36,786 nucleotides of DNA from CAZDVQ01 sp964508975 (GTDB lineage Bacteria; Bacteroidota; Bacteroidia; Chitinophagales; Saprospiraceae): the NCBI GenBank assembly GCA_964508975.1, contig CAZDVQ010000045.1:1-36786 (forward strand), written 5' to 3'. The stretch's first letter is position 1. Each line of letters starts with the position of its first letter. Below are positions 1 to 7,493 of the stretch, piece after piece. Both the position numbers and the translations under genes were made by a program. The notes beneath the pieces are model-generated. The model was not told the origin of the DNA. It did no database searches and saw nothing but the letters and a program-made list of their open reading frames with translations.

Positions 1-65
1 CTTACGATGATTATGATTATTTTTTATAAAAAAATAATCGTGTAAAGCTAAAGGCCAGGGATGGT

Positions 66-162
66 AGCGGGCGCCGAAGGCGCTCCCGCAGCGCGTAGCG
101 CAAGGGACAAGCTCGCGCAGCCGCGCACAGCCCGACGGCGCAACGCGCCGGGGCGCCCAAAA
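66..162. repeat. GC-rich modular palindromic repeat, copy 1
   Basis: GC-rich block of short back-to-back palindromes (for example gcgccgaaggcgc, gcgcgtagcgc, gcgcaacgcgc) ending in ggggcgcccaaaa. It lies just beyond the 3' end of odhB. It belongs to a dispersed family seen nine times in this window. No protein-coding signal is seen here. Confidence 0.7.
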
Positions 163-201
163 TATCTTAATGACCATGAAGGCTGGCTATGATAGGCCCA
201 T

Positions 202-240
202 AAAAAAACGGTATGCAAGCCAAGCCTGCATACCGTTTTA
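202..240 (-). terminator. Intrinsic terminator of odhB
   Basis: Perfect 13-bp stem (205-217 with 227-239) around a 9-nt loop. Read on the minus strand it is followed by a run of T (complement of the A-run at 202-208), about 20 nt past the odhB stop. Its A/T flanks on both sides would also let it work on the plus strand. Confidence 0.85.
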
Positions 241-258
241 TCTAATAAGCCGAAGGGA

Positions 259-1491
259 TTAAATATCCAACAACAACTTGGTGGGGTCTTCTAGTAATTC
301 TTTTACTTTAACCAAGAAGGTTACCGAGGTAGAACCATCGATTACCCGGTGATCGTAGCTTAAGGCCAGGTACATCATGGGGCGGATTTTAATCTCGCCG
401 TTCACCACGATGGGACGTTCCTTGATGGCGTGCATGCCCAAGATTGCCGACTGTGGTTCGTTCAAAATTGGTGTACTCATCAAGGACCCAAAAACACCAC
501 CGTTGGTGATGGTAAAGGTACCGCCTTGCATTTCTTCCATGGTTAAGCTACCCGTGCGGGCCTTGTCGGCCAAGGCTTTGATTTTGAGCTCAACTTCTGC
601 AAAATTTAGCGATTCAACGTTGTGTACAGGTGGTACAACCAAACCGGTTGGCGTTGAAATAGCTACCGAAATATCGGCGTAGTCATGGTATACAATGTGG
701 TCGTCGTCGATGAAAGCATTTACATCGGGCATTTCCATCAATACTTTAGCACAAGCTTTGGCGAAGATCGACATGAAGCCGAGCTTGATACCATATTTTT
801 TCACGAATGCATCTTGGTATTTTTCGCGCATTTCCATGATGCCCGTCATGTCGGCCTCGTTAAAGGTAGTCAACATGGCCGTTGTATTCTTAGCACTGAC
901 CAAGCGATTGGCAATGGTACGGCGCATACGGCTCATCTTCACGCGGTTTTCGCCACGCGAGAAGTTATGGCTGGTTACAGGTGCTGTAGTCTTTTTAACT
1001 TCCGCAGCTTTTTCAACCGCAGGAGTGCTTTTTTGCTCGACGGCTTTTACGGCATCGTCCTTGGTAATTCGGCCATCTTTGCCAGTGCCTTTGAGGTCTT
1101 TTGCATCGATGTTTTTCTCGTCCAATATTTTTTTGGCAGCTGGCGATGGATGTCCACCAGCATAGCTGTTTTTATCAGCTGTATTGTCTTCTTGTACAAC
1201 GGCTTTTTCTTCAACTTTAACCGTTTCTTGAACCGCAGGGGCATCGCCAGATGCGCTGGTATCAATCGTGGCCAGTACGGCACCAATGGCCAAGTCATCA
1301 CCTTCTTTGGCAATGTGTGTAATAATCCCGGAGTATTCAGATGGCATTTCTAGGGTTGCCTTGTCCGATTCGAACTCGCAAATCGATTCGTCGCGGTTAA
1401 CGAAACTACCGTTTGGCTTAAGCCACTGTGCTAAGGTTACCTCTGATATACTCTCACCTACAGCTGGCACTTTGATTTCAATGACACTCAT
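259..1491 (-). CDS. odhB: Dihydrolipoyllysine-residue succinyltransferase, E2 of 2-oxoglutarate dehydrogenase
   Basis: E2 core of the 2-oxoglutarate dehydrogenase complex, which transfers the succinyl group to CoA in the TCA cycle. The 410-residue protein has the full E2 layout. A lipoyl domain spans about 1-77, with the lipoyl-lysine K44 in ESDKATLEM. An Ala/Pro/Lys-rich linker and the E3/E1-binding domain follow (about 114-151, SPAAKKILDEKNI). The catalytic domain ends with SYDHRVIDG, giving H381 and D385. I start at 1491 (MSVIEIKVPAVGES), not at the in-frame ATG at 1542, because an exact TAnnTTTG -7 element (1540-1547, minus) overlaps that ATG and would place the transcript start inside the extension. 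odhA (E1), often the partner gene, is not adjacent. The family call is secure. 2-oxoglutarate rather than another 2-oxoacid is inferred from the overall E2o-like sequence. Confidence 0.93.
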   Translation of the reverse strand: MSVIEIKVPAVGESISEVTLAQWLKPNGSFVNRDESICEFESDKATLEMPSEYSGIITHIAKEGDDLAIGAVLATIDTSASGDAPAVQETVKVEEKAVVQEDNTADKNSYAGGHPSPAAKKILDEKNIDAKDLKGTGKDGRITKDDAVKAVEQKSTPAVEKAAEVKKTTAPVTSHNFSRGENRVKMSRMRRTIANRLVSAKNTTAMLTTFNEADMTGIMEMREKYQDAFVKKYGIKLGFMSIFAKACAKVLMEMPDVNAFIDDDHIVYHDYADISVAISTPTGLVVPPVHNVESLNFAEVELKIKALADKARTGSLTMEEMQGGTFTITNGGVFGSLMSTPILNEPQSAILGMHAIKERPIVVNGEIKIRPMMYLALSYDHRVIDGSTSVTFLVKVKELLEDPTKLLLDI

Positions 1492-1539
1492 TGTATATAT
1501 TGGTTGATGATTGAATTGGTTATGCCCCGAAAAGCCTTG

Positions 1540-1547
1540 CAAAGATA
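1540..1547 (-). promoter_or_regulatory. -7 promoter element of odhB
   Basis: Minus-strand TATCTTTG matches the Bacteroidota sigma-factor -7 consensus TAnnTTTG exactly. It lies about 50 nt upstream of the MSVIEI start. No clear -33 TTG was seen at the usual distance. Confidence 0.5.
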
Positions 1548-1637
1548 AATTTATTTTACCTTATACGTACTTGACTACGATTACAATGCTTAAAATTAGT
1601 GTAAAAATATGTTGACCCGACTTTAAGCGTGGGGTGC

Positions 1638-2240
1638 TTAGCCGTTTAGCTTAAAAACGTGGCTCATCAACTCGTCTACATCCTTTGGGGCAGTGTACGT
1701 CCGTCCGCTGTACGCCGTGGTACTAAATTTCATGTCGATTAACTTCCCATTCCTGGCAACCATGCATATCATCACGTTGCCATACTGCTGAATAAACTGC
1801 TGCGACTCATTCTGGGCTAGGGGTGGTTTTAAATAATGCCGGTGCAAAGTTTCAACAACACTACCTCGGTTGGTATCTTTTTGGTCCGACATGTATTTTA
1901 CATAGCCCAGTTCTGCCACGCGATCGCGTAGTAAATCAAACAAGTTTATAAATTCTTGCTCGCTCCAACGTTGTGCATCATAACTCAACACAAAGCCTTT
2001 CATGGTGCCACAGTTCACAAAGGTAATGGCCTCGTCATTCTCGCTTAATTTATGCTTGAACTGGTGGTATTCTTCGGCTAAAAAGTTAATCATCTGGGCA
2101 CGGCTGTGTGTACCTTTCCAGTTCTCAAATTGCGTTAACTGGTTATTGGTCCTGATGATACTTTCGTGATATAGCGGATTGGCAGGGCTGCTTTGTAGCG
2201 CACCTTTGAAGATGTTAACTAGGTTTTTCCACAAATCCAT
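1638..2240 (-). CDS. Hypothetical protein, 200 aa
   Basis: Not recognised. A soluble protein without signal peptide or membrane segment. The first half is helical and charged (residues 30-70, with FLAEEYHQFKHKLSENDE). The second half alternates short strands and helices (FVNCGTMKGFVLSYD, then YGNVMICMVARNGKLIDMKF). It reads in the same direction as the kinase gene upstream (54-nt gap) and odhB downstream (about 146 nt), so co-transcription with the kinase is possible. The start at 2240 is the only good ATG before the conserved-looking N-terminus. The compact composition and intact frame support a real gene. No function can be assigned. Confidence 0.75.
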   Translation of the reverse strand: MDLWKNLVNIFKGALQSSPANPLYHESIIRTNNQLTQFENWKGTHSRAQMINFLAEEYHQFKHKLSENDEAITFVNCGTMKGFVLSYDAQRWSEQEFINLFDLLRDRVAELGYVKYMSDQKDTNRGSVVETLHRHYLKPPLAQNESQQFIQQYGNVMICMVARNGKLIDMKFSTTAYSGRTYTAPKDVDELMSHVFKLNG

Positions 2241-2294
2241 GTAGTGAAGGATATCATTTATATTACGTTCGTCCTTATGGAACGCACAAGCCCG

Positions 2295-3152
2295 TTAAAA
2301 GTTGAAATAAACGGTTTCTTGTTGGTCTAATGTATATCCGCCAAGGTTTAAGCCTAGCATAAAACCGCCGCCTCCTGCGCCACAAATTTTGTATAATGGC
2401 CCTTTGCCTTCAAGGCCTTTTTGCCAATTTTCCTTTAATTGCTCGGGTATCAGCACTTCAAGCCAGGTGTATTGTAAACTCGAAATATGCTGGAAGGCTG
2501 TTTTAAAAGCCAATGCATCGCCGCTTAAAAAAGCATCTATACCTTTTTCGGTCCAGGGCGTTAAGTGTTCATGCATGGCCGCGTTAAAGTCAGGGTCTTC
2601 TACTAAACGCTTTTTGAACTGCTGTACCAGCACCGAGGTTTGACGCCCCATGCCTGTGTCGTGCAAAAACAGCTGCTGGGTCACAGGCCCAGGCTCGGGT
2701 AACGATACAATCTTAGGGCCACCGGCTTCCAATAGCACCGCTGCATCGAGATACGACACCAAGGGGTCGAGCCCGGAGCTGCTGCCGTGAAAGTAGCCTT
2801 CTAACTCCTGGAGGGCCTGCAATAACTCAGGCTGGCTACTAGCTTTTTGTAAGGCATAACGTTCGTAGAAGGCCGCACACAAGGACCCCGAGCTTCCCAT
2901 GCCATAACCTGTTGGTATATTGGATTCCAGGCACAAACCTGCTTGTATATCTTGCTTGAATTGGGCTACGGCATAGTTCGTGTTGCCAAGCGCTGCCACA
3001 TAATCCGCAAATGGTTCTAGGCGTTCATCAGGCCCGGTACCCCAGGCCCATCGCGCACAACGGCCATGAAAAGGCAAGGCTAAACCACGCGACCCCATCA
3101 AGACGGTATACTCGCCTAGCAACATGACTTTCGATGGGTAAATTTTATGCAT
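2295..3152 (-). CDS. GHMP-family kinase, probable mevalonate kinase
   Basis: ATP-dependent small-molecule kinase of the GHMP superfamily, with all three signature motifs. Motif 1 is LLGEYTVL at 11-18 (substrate-binding strand). Motif 2 is the glycine/serine ATP loop TGYGMGSSGSLCAA at 81-94. Motif 3 is GAGGGG at 258-263, near the C-terminus. At 285 residues it is slightly short for a mevalonate kinase. Bacteroidota carry a divergent family of this type (GYDIA-like GHMP kinases), thought to act in mevalonate-pathway isoprenoid synthesis. That substrate is an inference, since no other mevalonate gene lies in the window. The start codon follows directly on a low-complexity intergenic region. Confidence 0.82.
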   Translation of the reverse strand: MHKIYPSKVMLLGEYTVLMGSRGLALPFHGRCARWAWGTGPDERLEPFADYVAALGNTNYAVAQFKQDIQAGLCLESNIPTGYGMGSSGSLCAAFYERYALQKASSQPELLQALQELEGYFHGSSSGLDPLVSYLDAAVLLEAGGPKIVSLPEPGPVTQQLFLHDTGMGRQTSVLVQQFKKRLVEDPDFNAAMHEHLTPWTEKGIDAFLSGDALAFKTAFQHISSLQYTWLEVLIPEQLKENWQKGLEGKGPLYKICGAGGGGFMLGLNLGGYTLDQQETVYFNF

Positions 3153-3453
3153 ATAAAAGGGTTGAAGGGTAAAGATAGGTGAAATGGTAAAGATGGGTTA
3201 TGGGGTAAAGATAGTTGAAAATGGGTTAAGGCTCAATGTGTCTAGAGTTAGGGTAATGAACATTTTTTCCTTCTGTTATTTTCACCCATTCACACACCTT
3301 TACCCTTCACCAATTTTTTACCTTTCACCAATTTTCACCAATCTTTACCTCAAAGCCATGCTGGTGGCGTAGCGCGCCACCAGCATGGCTTTGATTGCCG
3401 CGATTCCACGAAATTAGTTAATTTTACGGCTTAATAACCAGCGTTCTACACGC
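3153..3453. other. Intergenic region with low-complexity repeats
   Basis: Divergent spacer between the GHMP kinase and the CotH gene. Positions 3163-3235 are loose direct repeats of ggtaaagat/ggtgaaa. Positions 3280-3350 carry the same words in the opposite orientation (caccaattttcacc, ctttacct), so the two blocks could pair. No gene is supported here, although a 62-codon frame (3184-3372) is open. Confidence 0.5.
3351..3393. repeat. Perfect 19-bp inverted repeat
   Basis: Arms 3351-3369 and 3375-3393 are perfectly complementary around a 5-nt loop (tagcg), in a region upstream of both divergent genes. There is no T-run on either side, so it is not a typical intrinsic terminator. It could be an operator, a cruciform or an inserted palindrome. 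Confidence 0.75.
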
Positions 3454-5751
3454 ATGTTCACCAAACGGCTCTACTTTTTTATTTTTTTTAACCTGCTCGT
3501 GGCTCAATGGCTTACGGCACAAGCCTTGCGTGTCGAAAGTTCCCACGCTGCCGGGTTTTACGATGCAGCCATCCAGCTTAAATTGACGTGTAGCGATAAT
3601 AAGGCCCTTATTTTTTATACGCTCGATGGTTCTACCCCCGGTAAACAGTCGGCCAAGATTAAAAGCGGCGCCACGATATCCATTGATAAGCACACCGTGC
3701 TACGGTTCAGGGCTAAATCGGGCAAGCAATCCTCCGATGTCGAAACGTACACTTTTTTTATCGGCCAACAACATGCTATGGCGGTTGTCTCTATCGCCAT
3801 CGAGCCACACGTGCTGTTTCACCCCGAGAAAGGTCTGTTTGTAAAAGGACCTAACTCTAAGCCCAATTATCCTTTCCGTGGGGCCAATTTCTGGTCGCGG
3901 CGCGAATACCCCAGCCATATTGAACTTTTCGATGAAAAAGGCCAACTGGTGTTTTCCGATGGCAAGGGTTTCCGGCTTTTCGGAGGCATGAGTAGGGTGT
4001 TCCCCCAAAAGTCAATCTCTATCGTCGGGCGCAAGAATTACGGTAAAAAGTATATCAAGAAACGCCTTTTTCCTAGCCGCGAAAACGATAAGTACAAACA
4101 CTTTGTCCTCCGGAATTCTGGTAGCGATTTTTGCATTACCCAGTTCCGCGACGTGGCCATCGCCATTTTTGGTGAGCGCATGGGCCTACTTAGCCAAGCC
4201 GCCCGGCCTTGCGTGGTGTATATCAACGGGCAATACTGGGGCATCTACAACATGCGCGAAAAAATTAACCGCTATTTTGTCGAATACCGCACGGGCTTCA
4301 ACAAGGATAGCCTCGATTTAATTGAACACCGCCAAGATGTAAAACGAGGCAGTATTAAACACTATAACGAGATGCGCGCTTTCATGCGCGCACCCAGCAC
4401 CAATCTGGCCAATCCCGCCCATTTTACCAAGGTGGCCGCCATGATGGATGTCGATAATTTCCTCAACTACCAGGTCCTCCAAATATACGTCGATAACCAA
4501 GACGCTGGCGGCAACGTCAAGTTTTTCCGCCCCCAAACACCCGGCGGTAAATGGCAATGGGTGCTTTTCGATACCGACTTCGGCATGGGCATGTACGAGA
4601 CAGAGGCTTTTAAGAACAACAGCTTGGCCTTCCACACCAAGGCCGATGGCCCCGTTTGGCCTAACCCGCCTTGGAGCACCCTCAACCTGCGGGTTTTGTT
4701 GCAAAACCCCGACTTCAAAAATCGCTTTATCAATCGCTTTGCCGATGTGATGAACTCCGTTTTCAAACCGCAAAACTGTATCGCTACCATCGATAGCCTC
4801 GAACGGCTGTACCAACCCGAGATGCAGCAACACCTCGACCGCTGGAAACGAGGCGATATCAAAGATTGGCACCAGCGTGTTGACATCATGCGTCAATACG
4901 CCCTACAACGCCCTGCCTTCATGAAACAGTTCCTGCAAGAACGCTTCCAGGTAGGCGAGGACGTTCAACTTATGGTTAAAGTAGAAAGCCCAGGCGGTCA
5001 AGTGCGGCTCAATGGCTTTCTATCGTGCCGAGATAGCCTAGCAGGTTCATACTTTAAAAATATACCCATTGAAATCGAGGCCATACCTGATTTTGGCTAC
5101 CAGTTTTCGCACCTCAGCGTAGATGGCAAGCGGGTAGGGGAGGCCAGTTTGAAGCATAGCTTTAAAAATAAAGCCTGTACCGTGGTGGCACACTTCAAAC
5201 AGTATACAAGTCCCCTAGCTAAAAGAATTATCGTCAACGAGTTATATTGCCACGACGAGGCAGCCAAAGATTGGCTCGAACTATACAACCGCAACAGTAC
5301 TACCGTTGATTTAAACCAATGGGTACTGCGCGTCAACGATGCGGCTATCCCTTTGCCCAAATGCAAGATTGAACCCAACACATACCTAATATTAGCACAG
5401 GACACCATTAAGTTTAAAAAACAGTTTCCTGCATGTAAGGCTCCGCTGCTGCAAGTACCCAAGTTGGACATGGCTTGTCAACCACTCAAACTCGAGTTGT
5501 TGACCCCGATCGGTGCCCCCATCTGCAAGGTTCATTTTACCAACGCACCAGGCAAGCGCATATATACCCGCAGCTTGAAACATACCAAGCTGGATACAGA
5601 AAATTTGTCGAACTGGGAAAGTCTGGAAGAGGGTGCCACGCCAGGTGCCATGAACCAAGCCATGCGCCACACCAAGCGCAAACAACGCAACGCTGTATGG
5701 ATAGCCCTCTTGCTGGCCGCTGTATTGGCCGGGCTTTACACGTTCAAATAA
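3454..5751 (+). CDS. CotH-kinase-family surface protein with lamin-tail domain
   Basis: Exported 765-residue protein. A hydrophobic signal peptide (about 1-23, ending in TAQA) precedes a chitobiase/hexosaminidase C-terminal-type strand domain (about 36-104, FYTLDGSTPG). A CotH-type kinase-like domain follows (about 145-480): FRLFGGMSRVFPQKS at 173-187, a region with LRNSGSDF, ING.YWGIYNMREK, and the metal-binding-like FDTDFGMG at 372-379. A lamin-tail-like domain lies at about 588-690 (IIVNELYCHDE, DWLELYN). The last approximately 20 residues are a membrane segment after a Lys/Arg-rich stretch. CotH proteins phosphorylate proteins or anchor in spore coats in Firmicutes; the role in Bacteroidota is unknown. 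The 3' end overlaps the convergent CBS gene by 16 bp. Confidence 0.88.
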   Translation: MFTKRLYFFIFFNLLVAQWLTAQALRVESSHAAGFYDAAIQLKLTCSDNKALIFYTLDGSTPGKQSAKIKSGATISIDKHTVLRFRAKSGKQSSDVETYTFFIGQQHAMAVVSIAIEPHVLFHPEKGLFVKGPNSKPNYPFRGANFWSRREYPSHIELFDEKGQLVFSDGKGFRLFGGMSRVFPQKSISIVGRKNYGKKYIKKRLFPSRENDKYKHFVLRNSGSDFCITQFRDVAIAIFGERMGLLSQAARPCVVYINGQYWGIYNMREKINRYFVEYRTGFNKDSLDLIEHRQDVKRGSIKHYNEMRAFMRAPSTNLANPAHFTKVAAMMDVDNFLNYQVLQIYVDNQDAGGNVKFFRPQTPGGKWQWVLFDTDFGMGMYETEAFKNNSLAFHTKADGPVWPNPPWSTLNLRVLLQNPDFKNRFINRFADVMNSVFKPQNCIATIDSLERLYQPEMQQHLDRWKRGDIKDWHQRVDIMRQYALQRPAFMKQFLQERFQVGEDVQLMVKVESPGGQVRLNGFLSCRDSLAGSYFKNIPIEIEAIPDFGYQFSHLSVDGKRVGEASLKHSFKNKACTVVAHFKQYTSPLAKRIIVNELYCHDEAAKDWLELYNRNSTTVDLNQWVLRVNDAAIPLPKCKIEPNTYLILAQDTIKFKKQFPACKAPLLQVPKLDMACQPLKLELLTPIGAPICKVHFTNAPGKRIYTRSLKHTKLDTENLSNWESLEEGATPGAMNQAMRHTKRKQRNAVWIALLLAAVLAGLYTFK

Positions 5752-6398
5752 TGCATTAAATTTTGGTAACGCTCCTCCACGATGTCCATCAAGTTGCCAT
5801 CGTTGAAGTGGGCTTTGATGGTGTAGTTAAAGCGTTCCAGGGTAGCAATCACGTGTTGCAGGTCGGGTTTGTTGGTCTTGAGGGTTAGCTCTAACTTGGT
5901 TGTGCCATGTGGCGAAGATACGAAAGCGCAGAGCACGGCAGTTTTTTCGCCTTCAATCAGGCGGCTAATTTCGGCCAGCGAGTAATCGCGATAATCCATC
6001 TCAATAACCAGCACACCACCAGGATGAGCCGAAAAACCCATTTCCGAGAAATATTTGAGTAAGCTTTCGGCAGTGATGATTCCGCTGTATTGCTGTTGTT
6101 CGTTGAGCACGGGCAATATGCTGAGGTTGGCATCTACAAACGCCTTGAGCACGTCGAAGAAGTGCTGTTTTTCCTGCACAGAGGTGAGGTGGTTATTGTA
6201 TAGGTAGCTACCGATAGCCTCCGCGGGGTCGTTAAAGTCCCAGATGTGGTCCTCGCTGATGATACCGATAAGCTCGCCTTGCTCTACCACGGGCAAGTGC
6301 CGCAGGTGGAAATCGGCCATCCAGGCCAGGGCCTTCTCGCCAGAGTCTTGTGGGCTCAGGGCGGGGATGATGTCAACAATGAGGTTTTTCGCGTTCAT
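5736..6398 (-). CDS. CBS-domain pair protein
   Basis: Cytoplasmic regulatory protein of about 220 residues, starting at MNAKNLIVDIIPAL. The first CBS motif has the typical HLRHLPVVEQGELIGIISEDHI (about 30-50). The second has ANLSILPVLNEQQQYSGIITAESLL. The last third (about 133-215) looks like an ACT-like or small alpha/beta domain (GVLVIEMDYRDYSLAEISRLIE). CBS pairs bind adenine nucleotides; the ligand here is unknown. An upstream in-frame ATG at 6437 would add 13 residues (MSEYSIVREKKCP). I prefer 6398 because conservation normally begins there, but 6437 cannot be excluded. The gene is convergent with CotH and overlaps it by 16 bp at the stops. Confidence 0.85.
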   Translation of the reverse strand: MNAKNLIVDIIPALSPQDSGEKALAWMADFHLRHLPVVEQGELIGIISEDHIWDFNDPAEAIGSYLYNNHLTSVQEKQHFFDVLKAFVDANLSILPVLNEQQQYSGIITAESLLKYFSEMGFSAHPGGVLVIEMDYRDYSLAEISRLIEGEKTAVLCAFVSSPHGTTKLELTLKTNKPDLQHVIATLERFNYTIKAHFNDGNLMDIVEERYQNLMHYLNV

Positions 6399-6539
6399 GG
6401 GGCATTTTTTTTCTCTTACTATGGAATACTCCGACATGATATTATTTAATTAATACAGTCTTATATCCAGAATGTTCCATAAAGACGTGTGAAAGTATAA
6501 AAAGGCTTGGAATTTAATTGATTTAGTTGTTTTATTTTT

Positions 6540-6640
6540 TTGGGCGCTGCGCCGCGTTGCGTCGCCGGTCCCCTACAGGCGCGCTAATCGCTTGGCGCTA
6601 CGCGCTGCCGCCTACGGCGGCCCCTTCCGGGCACCTAGCG
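6540..6640. repeat. GC-rich modular palindromic repeat, copy 2
   Basis: Opens with ttttgggcgctgcgcc and continues with small palindromes (ggcgctacgcgc, gccgcctacggcggc). It has the same style and vocabulary as the other copies. It lies in the upstream region of the CBS gene. Confidence 0.65.
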
Positions 6641-6751
6641 CTGATACGGCAGACAAGTCGCCGTTTTTTGTCTGAACTATGATTTATGTGATTAATATGA
6701 TAATCATGAAAGGGAAACAACGAACATCGTAGGGGCGCACCTGTGTGTTGC

Positions 6752-7075
6752 GTGACATAAAGTTGTGAACAATTTCAAGATCGATAGTTTTGTACAACCT
6801 AAATATGCCGCGAAGCGGCACCATATTTTAGCGATGGGTGAGGGAGTGCTGCAGGCACGACCGGAACCCATCGAATGAGATGGATAGAAATTAAGTCCTG
6901 AAAGGACGATATGATATATAAAATCCCTTTTGTAATATCGCCCTTTCAGGGCTCGATCTTTTCTTTGCCTTTTTCGATGGGTTCCGGTCGTGCCTGCAGC
7001 ACTCCCTCACCCATCGCTGACAGCTTTTGCCGCGGTGCGGCACTTGCTAATCTTGAATAAACAACTTTATGTCAC
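6752..7075. mobile_element. MITE-like nested inverted repeat element
   Basis: Three nested inverted repeats share one centre. The outer arms are gtgacataaagttgt at 6752-6766 and its perfect complement at 7061-7075. The middle arms are 45 bp and perfect, at 6830-6874 and 6974-7018. The inner arms are 16 bp with one mismatch, at 6897-6912 and 6935-6950 (cctgaaaggacgatat). Between outer and middle arms each side has a gccgc...gcggcac hairpin. There is no coding capacity. A further partial copy of the outer end follows at 7090-7099 (ctatgtcacg). This fits a non-autonomous element or a large REP-like structure. No transposase is present in the window and no target duplication was identified. Confidence 0.6.
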
Positions 7076-7240
7076 AAATGTATTTCATAACTCTATGTCA
7101 CGCGATCCTTATGGTCGCCCTCGTCAAGCACGCCAGAAAACTACTCGGCCTAGCGATGTATGAACGTAGCGGTTTTGCGAAGCAAAAACAAATGTACTCA
7201 ATGTACATTTGTAGCAAGTGAACCATTTGCTCCTGCAAAT

Positions 7241-7328
7241 GGCTCGGTGGCGCGTAGCGCCAGGCCGAAGGGCCGAGCGTCAGCGAGCTGCGAAACGTAG
7301 CGCTGCCGCAGCGCGGCGGAGGCCCCAA
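7241..7328. repeat. GC-rich modular palindromic repeat, copy 3
   Basis: Contains the family core in the form gggccgagcgtcagcgag, flanked by gcgcgtagcgc and gctgccgcagcgcggc, and ends in ggccccaaat. It is oriented like copies 5 and 6. Confidence 0.65.
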
Positions 7329-7396
7329 ATGATTAAAATGATAAAGCGATGAAATGACTGCTACGGTGGTCGAAGCCTGCGTGATAAAAAACACAG

Positions 7397-7425
7397 TTTG
7401 CCTTGCTCAAAATACCGTAAGTTTG
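7397..7425 (+). promoter_or_regulatory. Promoter of the YyaL-like gene
   Basis: TTTG at 7397-7400 is followed 17 nt later by TAAGTTTG at 7418-7425. The latter is an exact match to the Bacteroidota -7 element TAnnTTTG. The spacing is slightly shorter than the usual 19-20. The predicted transcript start is near 7432, about 60 nt before the start codon. Confidence 0.5.
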
Positions 7426-7493
7426 GGCCCGAGAACTTAAAAATGAACAGCTTGCCCAGTTGTGCATTTATATAAAGGTAAATTTATCAAGAT

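Larger units (their letters stand above)
6438..7493. other. Long gene-free region rich in repeats
   Basis: About 1 kb with no credible gene. It holds two GC-rich modular repeats (6540-6640 and 7241-7328), a nested long inverted repeat (6752-7075), small palindromes (7187-7211, acaaatgtac...gtacatttgt; 7223-7242, ccatttgctcctgcaaatgg) and the promoter of the next gene. A 98-codon frame on the minus strand (7098-7394) overlaps the repeats and is not supported. Confidence 0.7.

Noticed and set aside
685..1353. Long plus-strand frame (222 codons) opposite odhB
   Set aside because: Antisense shadow of odhB; no family features and the minus-strand protein is unmistakable.
6830..7018. Possible CRISPR array
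   Set aside because: The repeated 45-bp sequence is inverted, not direct, and occurs only twice.
7098..7394. 98-codon minus-strand frame in the repeat-rich spacer
   Set aside because: Overlaps repeat copy 3 and small palindromes; no protein-like character.
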